Assembly: GCA_033182465.1 (NCBI GenBank)
Contig: CP137322.1
Coordinates: 1,798,001-1,862,000, forward strand
Origin: Sanghuangporus weigelae
Lineage: Eukaryota > Basidiomycota > Agaricomycetes > Hymenochaetales > Hymenochaetaceae
Reading direction: 5' to 3'
Length of the DNA: 64,000 bases
Below the pieces are notes generated by a model. It did not search any database, was not told the origin of the DNA, and saw only the letters and a program-made list of their open reading frames with translations. Made by a program: the position numbers and the translations under genes. Positions 50,080-61,400 of the stretch are shown piece by piece. The stretch's first letter is position 1; each line of letters begins with the position of its first letter.

Positions 50080-52505
50080 AAGATCGTGCCGGCTGCTGAG
50101 CAGTCAGTACTTCTCGCTTGGACAAATTACGGCCAACTTCGCTCCTCTCTCAGGGATGTCCTCTGTATGTTGCCGCTCAACACTCACCGGCGTCATGCTA
50201 CCAATAGGTCATCGCTTCGTCTTCCCACCTGTCCGGGATGCTCGCGCATATTTGACCGTTCTATCCTCGGAGTCAACCCTTTCCGCGCAGGAACACTTGA
50301 CCCACTGGACGATATACTATTGACTTCCCAATCTATCCACAGTCTCCCCCTGTTCTTGTCTTGAATACGTATAGCCTGTCGCCCTGCCGCGCGTGCCGAC
50401 GCAGAGGCTATTTGTACACTACGGGTCATTCTGTGACTCATATCTATCTTCCTTTCCCCTCCACGTAGCTAGTGAGTAGGAATAGGTGCTTCCGTGTATC
50501 CTGACTCAGTTCGGTACCGGGCTGTGCTAATGCTGTGTGCCGTGTAAGCACATGCGCGCATTTGCTTCTTTTCCTTGTTTTTCTTCTATCCTGCCATCTT
50601 TCTTTTTTGATTCAATGCGTACCGCCTTGCATTTGTTGGTACGACATGTCACGAATGCAATGAATGTCGAATTGACTTCGTTATTCTGATCACGCTTGTA
50701 CGTAAGGACTTGTAGACGCCCGCAGCCTCAATCAATACCCCACTTGTTGATGCGCTTCCATCAAATTACCTTCGAATCGTACTTTTTAGGCCTATATGTT
50801 CGGCATGTGGGTTTCATGGGCATCAGAGAAGCCGCGAGGCAAAAGCAGGCGTGTACGTGTCCCTCCAGATCAGTGCAAGCCTGCCTAATTAGTGCAGACC
50901 TTCTAAATTAAGACATTTTATCCATATAAGGCAAACTCCGAGTCTCGTGATTTGTTCCTCTGCATAAGGAATCGAATTCCGACACTCAACATGTTTGCAT
51001 AGCCATTCCATCATTGTCATTGATAATGCGATAGCCTATCTTTGCGTGACAAATCCGACGAGGTAGATTGGCTGCGATTAGTGTAGATCAATGTATGACG
51101 ATGATGACGAGGACAATGGGTCTAATCCTCGCTTCGTAAGTGGCGTGCATCTCGGCGGGAGCATGCTCAGCCATCATCGATACATTGATCCAGCATAATC
51201 TACAGAATAAACCTAAAAGATTCGTGAGCTATACATTATGCGCACCTCGTGCGGAAGTCTCGTTGTATTCTATTTTTACTTCTCTGATGCGTCCGACGAA
51301 ACTTTGTCGGAATTATAGAAAGCGGAAATGATTTTCCGTGCCTGCCCACTCGAGCCCACTCGGCGCTCTCGGATACGAAGCCAAGACACTCACCCTGACA
51401 CCTCAGATTGCTAGAAACAGGAGTCGTAGAAGAGAAGGACTACCACGGAGCCTTAACGCTTAAACTTGCGTTGTTAACATACTTTAGTGCGAATCGGAAT
51501 CTTACAACAACAAGACTGCCGAGGGCCTCCTGTAGGAGCATGCACCGGGTTTCGTGATGGGCTCTTGGGAAAATTAGTTCCTTCTCACTTCGTCATGTTC
51601 TGAGGTAAATCGTCTGACTACACCGAGGACTCCGTGATAGTCCCAACGCCCATTGATCTTTGCGCTTTAGCATAGCCTTTCCTTATTTTCCGATCAGTAT
51701 GTACTCGCCTCCCCCCAGGGCAGCATATTGGAAGCGGAATTAATCACAGCGGAGAATGATCCTACAGAGATGCTCCCTTCCTCTGAAACGAGAGCCATTA
51801 TAGCGAGTCCAGACCCAAGAAGTCGATCGATCATGAGATGCCGAGTACCCATCAAGCGATTCTTAAAGCTTTAAGAATCGCTCCACAATCAGCTATAACG
51901 GAATCAAAGTCAGCCAAATACTAGAAGAGATTATGTACCCATTGCTGCACGAGGTCATGAGTGTTGTTGAAACCGGAGCGCCGTCCAAGGTTCGGGCTGG
52001 GCGAAATAACATAAGCGTGATCAACAGAGAAGCAAAATCCATGAAAGCCTAGAAACGATTCCAACGGATGCATGCATTCTTCAAATACTGAATAGTCTCA
52101 CCGTCACCGAATGAGAAGCGCGCGTGGGCAGGATGGAGACCAGTTGGGATGTGTAGCGGTCACGAGATGCGCTGCGAATCACCATCACTGAATTGTGATC
52201 CTTATATAAAAGAACGCAGTGCTTAAAGCTTAATGGTGATGATCTGATCGTCTCGCATTGCTTCCACAGCGTCACCTTCGTCTTAAACGGTGGTTGAAGG
52301 CTCTGAACGGCGGCCACTTGGTAAAGGCGACGACGGGTAAATACGGATGACGCGATTGGCCAGATAAACGTCTTGCGGGGTAAGTCACGTGTGATAACGG
52401 GACACTTACTCAGAATCAGATGAAATGAAATTATAAAATCCAGCACGGCATTTTCGTTGCTTTTCACGCCCTATCAATCTCCCCGCTCTAAGTTTTCCTT
52501 CAACC
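50080..52505. other. Gene-poor stretch with one long perfect palindrome
   Basis: The 2.4 kb between the proline-rich gene and CCP1 have only motif-free frames below 130 codons. The main feature is the palindrome at 51855-51882. The last few hundred bases should include the CCP1 promoter. Confidence 0.5.
51855..51882. repeat. 28-bp perfect palindrome
   Basis: The half AGCGATTCTTAAAG is followed at once by its exact reverse complement, centred on the HindIII-like AAGCTT. There is no spacer. It lies in a gene-free region. It could be a dimeric protein-binding site or a cruciform-forming site, or the residue of a small insertion. Confidence 0.95.
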
Positions 52506-54029
52506 ATGTCCATGCTTGCCGCCATCCGTGCGCCCGCCCGTCGTAGCGCCTTCGCCACAGCGCCTCGGGCTGCCATGCGCTCCTCGATGCGCATGCGCCC
52601 GACAATACGCAAGTATTCGACGGAGTCTACCCCGAACCCACCACCCAAGTCGGGCAGTAACGCATGGCTCTATGGGTCAATCTCGGGCGCTGCCTTGATT
52701 TCTGTCGGGTATTACTTGTACTCGACTTCGGACGCTGGCAAGGAAGCAGCCAGTGCCGCAAAGTCTGCTGGCCAGGTTGTAAAGGTTAAGACCAATTTCG
52801 TCCCGACGAAAGAGGACTACCAAAAAGTCAGTGAATCCGAGGCTTTTCGCGACTTCTTCCTGACATATAATTAGGTCTACAACGAGATTGCCGGCATCTT
52901 GGAAGACAATGAGTACGACGGTATGTTCTCGAGCTTCCTATTACACCCGACTCATCCTTATCCGTTCGCTCTCACGAAGATGGATCCTACGGCCCCGTTC
53001 TCGTCCGTTTGGCATGGCATTCGTCTGGTACTTACGACAAGGATACGAAGACGGGCGGAAGGTAGGTCACATGTCTCTGATTAGGAATATACTCTATAGA
53101 CTAATCACGGGCTAAAGCAATTATGCGACTATGCGATTCGAACCTGAAGCACTCCATGGTGCCAACGCTGGCTTGCATGTCGCACGGGGAGCCCTGGAAA
53201 AAGTCAAGGAAAAGTTCCCATGGATAAGCTACGGTGATCTGTGGACCCTTGCCGGCGTGTGCGCAATTCAGGTAAGCAGGCAAGACACTGATGATGGAAT
53301 GCCACATGCCTGATGTGCCGTGCTATATTTGGTATATATAGGAAATGGGTGGCCCGAAGATCCCATGGAGACCAGGGCGTATTGACGGCTTCGTGAAAGA
53401 TGCAACGCCGGATGGTCGTCTGCCTGATGCTTCTCAGGGCTCCGACCATTTGCGTAACATTTTCTACCGCATGGGGTATGTTCTCGACATATAAGATTCG
53501 GGTTTATAGCTGATACAGTTGTAATCCAGCTTCAACGATCAGGAAATTGTAGCGTTGGCGGGTGCTCATGCTCTAGGACGCTGCCACCCTGACCGCTCAG
53601 GCTTCGAAGGCCCTTGGACATTCTCACCAATCACGTTCACCAATGACTTTTTCAACCTCCTCCTTAATGAGAAGTACGTTTTATACACCCTGTTTATCTC
53701 CTCTTTCTAACTGCGAGTGTTAGATGGGTCTGGAGGAAGTGGAGCGGACCGAAGCAACTTCAGGACAAGAAGACAGGGACTTTGATGATGTTGCCTACAG
53801 ACTACGTTCTGGCCCAGGATAAGAGCTTCAAGAAATATGTGAAGCAATACGCTGACGACCAGGACGTGTTCTTCAACGAGTGCGTACATTTATCGGAGCA
53901 TGTATTCTTCTTTAATCACAATCCCTTTTCAGCTTCTCGAAGGCCTTTTCCAAGCTACTCGAACTTGGTGTGCCCGAAAATCAATGGGTGACCCCGGAGC
54001 CGTGGACCTTGAAAAACGCAGATGAATAA
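52506..54029 (+). CDS. CCP1: Mitochondrial cytochrome c peroxidase
   Basis: Reduces hydrogen peroxide with electrons from cytochrome c in the intermembrane space. The head [20 protein letters not shown] is Arg-rich and followed by a hydrophobic stretch ([20 protein letters not shown]), a bipartite presequence. [12 protein letters not shown] carries the distal Arg, Trp and His. [24 protein letters not shown] (proximal heme-ligand His) and [19 protein letters not shown] (Trp equivalent to Trp191 of the yeast enzyme) follow. It continues [20 protein letters not shown] and ends PWTLKNADE. Seven introns are in phase; the first has donor GTCAGT at about 52828. All key residues are present and the length, about 375 residues, is typical. 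Confidence 0.96.
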
Positions 54030-54405
54030 AAAGCTTGCGTTGCGCGCCGTTTCTTGTCATCTCGTGGTGTTCTCTTTATGTCTTACGATATAGTCTTGCG
54101 GTTTGGTTCATTAGATGTGGTTTCGAAACTAGAGGAAGTTTATGCTTGAAGTGACTCACCCTTCGCTTTATTTGCTAATTCACTATCTTTGTCTAACCAC
54201 CCGTCGTTTGCGTTGATTTGCTAGTTTGTCGTTATCTAACATGAATTTACCGTGTTTTGGGAAACATTGAAGCGAAACATGAATTTATGAAAATTGAACA
54301 TGAGACAAGATTGATATAACACGAAAAATCAATAATGTAGAGTAAGGTCATTCATAAGTATCATAATGTCATGATTGGCATGACCACATGCAGAATCCAG
54401 AAGTG
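54030..54405. other. Convergent 3' ends, no gene
   Basis: AT-rich 376 bp between the CCP1 stop and the end of the minus-strand gene; probably 3' UTRs. Confidence 0.6.
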
Positions 54406-55875
54406 TCAAGAGAAGGTGATATCTTCCAGTTCAATATCGCGCAACGCATGAATCGTCAAGGCAAGATCAGGATGGAGCTCAGCTCCTTCCGATGATGTCG
54501 AGCTAGTTCTGCTATACGTCCTATTGCCCAGTGACGATTCGTATTTTCCGTGGTTGCACTGGAGAATGCCTCTTATGCGGAAGGGAAGATCATCTTCGGC
54601 CACGAGTGCGTCCTGCGCCTCGTGTGAGAGGTCTCGGGTAGGCTGGATGACGATAGAGAAAATGGAGGCTACGGAGGCGCGACGTTCTAAGGATGGAGGA
54701 GAATCGCGTGTGCGAGGGAAAGTGTCTGCGTAATGGGACTCTAGCTTTCTGTCTCGAAGCTCTCCAATGGGTTGTCTGACAGATCTGTAGGTGGAAGAAG
54801 TTTGGGAAGAGCTAGTCGAAGACGTTCTGTAAGTCCGGTCAGACAACGTGGATTTTTCCGAAGCCCATTCGTCCCTGTCCTCTTCTGCTTTCGCACGACG
54901 CATTCTTGGGAACGTCACATACGCGCCGGGACCGTGGACGTCCATCGATTGGCGTTGCGGAACAGTGCCATGGATAAGCGACCGCCGAGCCCTCTTCACC
55001 TCGTCCTCATTTACAGCATTCATCATGTTGTTTATCATGTTCCACGTTTGCTCTGCGCTATCGTACGACGAGCCGGAGGAGTTATCGCAGTTCACGGATA
55101 TGCGAGGAGCAATTGCGTGTGGCATGATAGGTGAGCCTTGTCCACGCAGGACTTTCTCCTTGTTACTCTGGAAGATGTCCTTTGGAGGTTTGGGAGGCAC
55201 AGCAAACGATGCTCTGCAAGGAGATGGAGTCGGGGGTGGGAGAGAAGGAAGAGCTTTGGAAATGCGGCGACCTCGCACGTACTTGGGTTGTCGATTGACC
55301 AGGAGCCCAGGAAGTTGGATCTTCACAGCGGATTTATTGGCGGGACTGGGTGCTGCCTTCAGTTCTGGCGCCATGATGCGCTGCCGAATCGCTGGCTGAA
55401 TGCCCGGTCGAGTAGTCCTCGGCGAAGCATTCTTCGATGTTAGAGCCGTTGCTTCGGGTGATTCGATGTTTCTTTGAATTCCGGCGCGGGAACCCTGCTC
55501 CCGTGCACGGTTGGTGATAACTGATTCGGCTTCTTCATCAAGACAAAGAATAGCATCTGCTCCACTGTTAGGTCGGAACTTCTGCTGCTTTGATGTTGCA
55601 AGGATGTCTGTCCGGTTCCGAGGGCGCACACTCGAGCGAAGTACTTCAGAGATTGCAGGCCCAACCTTCTTGAGAGAATTCTGCGGACTGAGTTTGGCAG
55701 TCAGACGAGGAATGCCGTCAGGAAAAAGTCTACATGTTAACACTAACCTGTAAGTCAATATAATGGCTGAAAAGGCCGAAACACGTGAAAAACAAAATCT
55801 GTCACTCTCGTTCTGATAACTATGTGTAAGATAGTGTAATGTGCCGTCAACTTCATGGACTTTATGAAAATACAT
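54406..55875 (-). CDS. Disordered hypothetical protein, single long exon
   Basis: A frame of 489 codons without a stop. Most is low complexity: KPPKDIFQSNKEKVLRGQG, SLPPPTPSPCRASFAVPPKP, SEKSTLSDRTYRTSSTSSSQ. A more ordered stretch reads SAEQTWNMINNMMNAVNEDE, and the C-terminus LALTIHALRDIELEDITFS. The true start is uncertain. The first 45 codons (MYFHKVHEVDGTLHYLTHSY) look unlike the rest, and a good 3' splice site (TTGACTTACAG) lies at about 55752, so the exon may begin there with a missing 5' exon. No family is recognised. Length and composition make a real gene likely. Confidence 0.65.
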   Translation of the reverse strand: MYFHKVHEVDGTLHYLTHSYQNESDRFCFSRVSAFSAIILTYRLVLTCRLFPDGIPRLTAKLSPQNSLKKVGPAISEVLRSSVRPRNRTDILATSKQQKFRPNSGADAILCLDEEAESVITNRAREQGSRAGIQRNIESPEATALTSKNASPRTTRPGIQPAIRQRIMAPELKAAPSPANKSAVKIQLPGLLVNRQPKYVRGRRISKALPSLPPPTPSPCRASFAVPPKPPKDIFQSNKEKVLRGQGSPIMPHAIAPRISVNCDNSSGSSYDSAEQTWNMINNMMNAVNEDEVKRARRSLIHGTVPQRQSMDVHGPGAYVTFPRMRRAKAEEDRDEWASEKSTLSDRTYRTSSTSSSQTSSTYRSVRQPIGELRDRKLESHYADTFPRTRDSPPSLERRASVASIFSIVIQPTRDLSHEAQDALVAEDDLPFRIRGILQCNHGKYESSLGNRTYSRTSSTSSEGAELHPDLALTIHALRDIELEDITFS

Positions 55876-56472
55876 TAGGTTGACAGGTGTTGTAATGTGT
55901 GGATATCATTATTTGCAACTCTCGACATGATATCGGACCGAAAATCTTACCAGCTCATGTGATGAGAATCTATTTTATATTGAGTTATAAGCCGGTTGTG
56001 TAGCTATGTCTTGGGCCAGTAAACTTGATGCAAACTGATAATGTTTTGAATAAGCCGCTATTCAAATATTTTGTCAAACCACCATTATATTTCGACATCT
56101 ACTAGTGGTATTAGTTACAGGTACTTGGATCAATGCAGGCCTTTTATTCGTGAACCATTAGTTTACATAGCAATTTCGAGAGTGATATTATAATACTAGA
56201 AGCATCAGAGAACAGGCCAGCTAGCAGTCAGGTAGCAAATTGATAAGAGTCCAGGTCAGACAGAGCAGGTGGAAACGAGCGAGCCTTGGAGGCAGAGACC
56301 GAAGTCAGTAGGATGAAACTTGCAGCGAAGCCGAAATTGAAGGATGGTATGCTCCAGAAAGCTCAGGCGAATGAGCAGGTTGAGACCAGAGTCGAAGCCA
56401 GTGAGCAGCCATAACTGTGAATCGCAAGTCAGCGAGTGAGCGAAGAGATTTCTCAGCTTTCTTGAGCTAAGA
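55876..56472. other. AT-rich stretch left of the DUF6698 gene
   Basis: About 600 bp, clearly AT-richer than its neighbours, with no gene. If the DUF6698-Plavaka pair is one element, its left end should be here. A 12-bp word at 55979-55990 recurs inverted at 62946-62957. Confidence 0.45.
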
Positions 56473-58230
56473 TCAGTCTTGGAAGGCGCGTTCGTATTGG
56501 GAATCGGCTTGTGTTTGGCTTTCCGGCGGCGGTCTTGCTGTAGGAATGTCGCCATTGCCATTGCCATTGCCATTGCCAAGCTGATCTTCCAATGGCAAGT
56601 CGTCGTCGTCGTCGTCATCTTCTATCGAGGCCAACATATTATCGTACGAAGTTTCGTCGTCCTTCTCACCCTCGGTCTCTTCTTCTTCGTTGTTCTTCGG
56701 CGGACCGAAGACCTCCCTTCAATCCAAGGTAAGCATGGCGATTTAGACGACGATAACATAAGAACTCACACGTTCCAGTAAGCGAGTGTTTCTTTTACCC
56801 ATTTCGCCTCTCTCTTGCGGAAGAATGACAATATCTTGTAATAAAAGGCTCTTACGTCGAAATCTTCGTCGATGTCGCCCCAAGTGTGCATTCTGGAGAT
56901 ATAGAAGCGAACCTGTAATGTAGTCAGTATATATGAATGAAAAAGACCAGTACACGACTTACCTGGACGCAGACGTATGCAATCATCTCGGGTGTGCACT
57001 CCTTCTGCCCGACGATGGCCGCATTTCCTGGGCGCGTTCCACGTCCCTTCCTGCCTTTTTCGCACTTCGCAGAGCCCGGGCCGATGAAGATAAACTTCAT
57101 GAACTATAACAAAAGAGTATGAGCATTACAAAAGAAATGAGAAAGTACTTACACGCATGGGAAGGTGACCTCGGAGGAAGCTTTTCTTGCTCAGAAACGG
57201 GTTGAATGACTTGACATCGAACATAAAGGCCGGCATTGAGGTATGATCGATCTTGTATCGGCGTGCACGAACATCTTCTTCAAAACTACGGGATTGAATA
57301 TTTGTACTCATTTTATAATTACTTTCGAGACTTACTTCGGATCACCTCCGTGCTTGAAGAGTATAGACATCGGCACAATCATTCGTAGAAGCTGCGAATG
57401 ATTGATACCGTTGTCTTTCTTCAACGGATCACCGTCGATCGGTGGGTTGGGCATACCCTCCTCAAGGACGAACCTGTGCGCGCCTTCCTTGAGTTTGCGA
57501 GTATCGGCAGCGCGTCGCTGCTCTGCCTTCTCGCTTACCTAGAAACGGTTGAAAAGGATTAAAAAAACAAAAAAACATACATACCATGATCCAGAGAAGA
57601 TTCTCATCGCGTTCCGAAAGACTCGCTATGTAGCCTTTATAGTCGCTCAAGAGCTCCGTAATACCCTCGTATGCTTTCAGAAGGACATCCTTATCGTCCC
57701 CGCTGCAAAATGTAGTAAAGGAAGTTGATTGACTGGACGTTTCAATGTTTTAAATTATGAAATGCACTTACGCATTAGCCAGTATTTCTTCAGCTCTCTG
57801 CTTTTCTTCCTCGTCGTACTGAGGGCTGGAGCGAGGCAAGGTCTCGTAGACCTTCAAAGTGCCGGTGGCATTACCGACGTTGATTGCGTGAGGGATATAG
57901 ACCCAGAGGTCAATCCCTCTCTTGATGAATCCGGCGAGTGTGAGGATGGCCTCCTCGGCGGTTGGTCCGTTGGTCGACCTAAGTATATGCGCATAAGTAA
58001 AAGTAAAAACAGCACAAAAATATATGTACTTACTTTCTTGGCCTTCCCCTTCCCCTCTTCGTGACCAGATCCCTCGTAATAAGCCTCGGCTTCCTTATTG
58101 GCTGCTGGGGGTCAGGCTCGCTCGTTGCTGGTGGCGACGAGTCTCGGAGCGTTGCATCCGAGCTTGGTTCGGTGCGTTGGGCAGGCACGGTGCGTCTTGT
58201 CGTTCGTGAGTTTTCTCTTACAGGCGGCAT
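56473..58230 (-). CDS. DUF6698 domain protein
   Basis: The start MPPVRENSRTTRRTVPAQRT leads into a basic N-terminus with KRGRGRPRK, an AT-hook-like motif. The domain follows: DVLLKAYEGITELLSDYKGY, KAEQRRAADTRKLKEGAHRF, SMPAFMFDVKSFNPFLSKKS, MKFIFIGPGSAKCEKGRKGR, GNAAIVGQKECTPEMIAYVC, QVRFYISRMHTW, then FDVRAFYYKILSFFRK and TLAYWN. These match my memory of the basidiomycete DUF6698 family. The tail is acidic (LASIEDDDDDDLPLEDQ), then four GN dipeptides from a CCATTG hexamer repeat near 56551-56575, and ends YERAFQD. About seven introns are in phase. Function is unknown; the AT-hook suggests DNA contact. The gene is head to head with the Plavaka transposase, 192 bp apart. Confidence 0.8.
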
Positions 58231-58422
58231 CTTGTGTTGGAGGTGAGGCTGGAGGAGATGAGAGAAAGTGGGAGAAACTTGAAAGCGCGAGACGTACCTA
58301 AATAAGCAATTCACCATCACGTGGTTACTGACTTTCGCGATTTCACGCGTTCACGCGAATATTTTTGTACAGATCTCTCCTGCGCAGCACACTGCGCAGT
58401 CAAATCGACTTTATTCTGCAAG
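58231..58422. promoter_or_regulatory. Short bidirectional promoter between DUF6698 and the Plavaka transposase
   Basis: Only 192 bp separate two start codons facing away from each other, so the promoters must overlap. The stretch holds two tandem copies of TTCACGCG (58342-58349 and 58350-58357) and two copies of the palindrome CTGCGCAG (58380-58387 and 58392-58399, 12 bp start to start). Repeated short sites in such a place could bind a regulator or the transposase. That is inference. Confidence 0.55.
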
Positions 58423-61400
58423 ATGAAGCTCTCCGGAACTTACAAGTGCACCCTATGTGGTCATATATGTCAAGATAAAAGGGGCCTCTCTGTTCACCGA
58501 TCGTCCTGTGGTAAAGCGAAATCCAGCGATTCGGACAGACCAGGACGTGCATACAGGCTCAACAACCTTCTTGCTCAGGCAGCAAAACATAGGGGTGAGT
58601 CGGCCGTTGAAGGTTAGTCAATATTTCTTGTTTGTTCTCATTATATTCACCTCAACTCAACAAATCATAGCAAATACAAATCAATTCGAATTTCCGTCAG
58701 ACATCCCGGCGGACATTCCTATGGACTTTGGCGACGTTGACGAGCCCGTCCCAGCTCCTGCTCTTCTGGATGAACCTCCTGAGCTTCCAGCTGGATCAAA
58801 ACGACAGAGAAGACTCCCGAAGAAGTTCAAGGACCTTATACCATCTTCCTCGGCCTCGACAGTGCTTCCTACGGTGTCTCTGCCTCATCTCCTACCCCTT
58901 CCTGTTCCTCAGCCTGCCGTTCCTCAGCCTGTTACTCCACCTTCCCCTCAACCTGTTGCGCCATCGCCTCCTGTTCCTGTTTCTGAGCGCAAGTCTTTTT
59001 CAACGGCTCCCAATGACTTTGGGATGTTTCGGGTGTATCCTGACAAACCAGACGATGATCCTGACTCGCTCCTCGATCTGGAGGATTTCTGCAACTTCTC
59101 TGGGAGCCGTGACGAACAACCCCCTTCGCTACTGTCATCTGTAAAGAACAAATATGCGCCATTCAAAAACGCTACAACTTTCTTGTTGATGCTCTGGGTA
59201 AACCGAGAAAACAAGATGAAAACCTACGAAGAAATCAATTATCTTGTCAAGAATATCCTCCTGCACCCAGAGTTCAAGCTAGACGAGATACAGGAGTTCG
59301 TGACTAAAGCTGAACACGATCGCTTTGATAAGTACATAAAGGAAGAAGAAGAATCCAGACTTGAAGATGTCCATGTTCATGTTATTCATTCCGACCACTC
59401 CGCTCACGATGGCTGGCGCGAGGGATCTGTTCGAATCAAGCTGCCCGCTGAAGATGGAAAGAAACGAGAACGGGGTGAAGATGAGGCTCCTGAGATCGAA
59501 GTCAAAGGAATTAATTATCGTCCAATACTGGAGACGATTTTTTCTGCGCTCGATAATCCTGACGCGCCGCCATTCCATCACACGCCCTACGAAGAGTTTT
59601 GGCATCCTGAATACCTGCCTTACAAGGAACGAGTCTACGGAGAGCTTTATTCTTCTAACGCATGGCTCGAGGCTCACGAAGAAGTTCAAAAACTACCGAA
59701 AGTAAATGAAGAAAACAACTTCGTGCTTCCGATCATGTTATATTCCGATTCTACTCATCTAACAAATTTCGGAACTGCTTCGCTCTGGCCGCTTTATATG
59801 TTTCTTGGGGGACAATCAAAGTATTTCCGCTGCAAAATCACCGAACCAACTTGTCATCACTTGGCATATATCCCTTCGGTGAGTATTTTCAATTGGTCGA
59901 AGAGTTTGATTCTATGATCAATGTACATTTGTTTTTGTTAGCTCCCTTCTTCGTTTCAAGACGAATACAAGCAACACTATGGCAGAGGTGCTTCGGCTGA
60001 AGTCTTCACTCATTGTCGACGCGAACTGATGCAAGCGGTGCAAACGCTCGTCCTCTTCCAACCTGACTTTCTGGAGGCATACGAGCACGGAGTTCTTTTC
60101 CAGTGCTCTGATGGAGTGAAACGTCGTCTCTTCCCAAGAATCATGGCCTACTCAGCTGATTATCCAGAACGGTGAGTCTACCATTCCTGTTAATACTACG
60201 TATATTCATTTTTTGTTGTAGGATGCTCGTTGCGACTCTCAAAAACTTGGGAGCGTTCCCTTGTGCAATATGTGAGATAGCTGGTGCATTTATTCACCAA
60301 CTCGGGACCACAGCCGATACGCAACGAAGCTCTCATAAACGTGTCGATAATTCTTCGAGACAAGACAGAATTGAAAATGCAAGAAGGTGGATATTTGAAG
60401 GTGGCTATAAGGTCGACTCCGCAAGAGTTAAGGACTGCTTGGGTCCCCATTCTTTGGTACCTATTCGTGTAAGTCTGATCTTTTTTTCTTTTCTTTGCTA
60501 TTTTACTCATATCTCACTCTCAATATAAACAGAATGCCTTCTCGGCCCTCTCTCCTTTCAATTTTAATTTTCACGAAATGTTTTCGCCGGATATCATGCA
60601 CGAGTTCGAACTCGGGGTCTGGAAAAGAGTATTTATTCATTTGATTCGCCTCCTCGATGCCCAAGGAGGCGACGCAATATCGACTCTCGATGCAAGGTAA
60701 GTTTATAGAGCAGAAATTTCAAAAGAAGCGCTACCAAACAATAGGCAGGTATCGTTCGATACCTACCTTTGGGAAGAGCACGATACGGCGTTTCCCCAAG
60801 AGTACCGCAGCCATGACGAAGCTTGCAGCCCGAGATTACGAAGACATGCTTCAGGTAAATTTATCTTACATATCGATGTTTTTATAGCTGATGCGAGTCT
60901 AGTGCTCGATTCCAGTATTTCAGGGTCTAATCAAGAAGCCAAGACACAACAAGATCATCATTGAACTTTTATTTACTTTCTGTTACTGGCACAGCTGTGC
61001 TAAGCTTCGTCTTCATACAGAGACATCTGTTTGTCTACTCGAGTCACTCACAACTGAATTGGGAAGAGAGGTACGCAACTTCAAGAAAGAAATGGCAGCC
61101 TACAATACCCGAGAGCTCCAGAGAGAAGTGGAGGCCCGTGGTCGTCGCCAGGTTGCAATGGCAAAGAAGGAGGGTCCTGGACGAGGGCAGAACTCGAAAC
61201 AAGATGGTCCGAAGCGAAAGGAGCTGAACATCAACATCCCGAAATTCCATGCACTGGGGAAGTACACAAGCGCGATTCGACGACTAGGTCCAAGTGACTC
61301 ATACAGCACACAAATTGTAAGTCCTTTAATCATAACTTGCTTTTGGTGTGGTGTTACATGGAAACTGTCTGATCACTGCCATAGGGCGAATCTCAGCACA

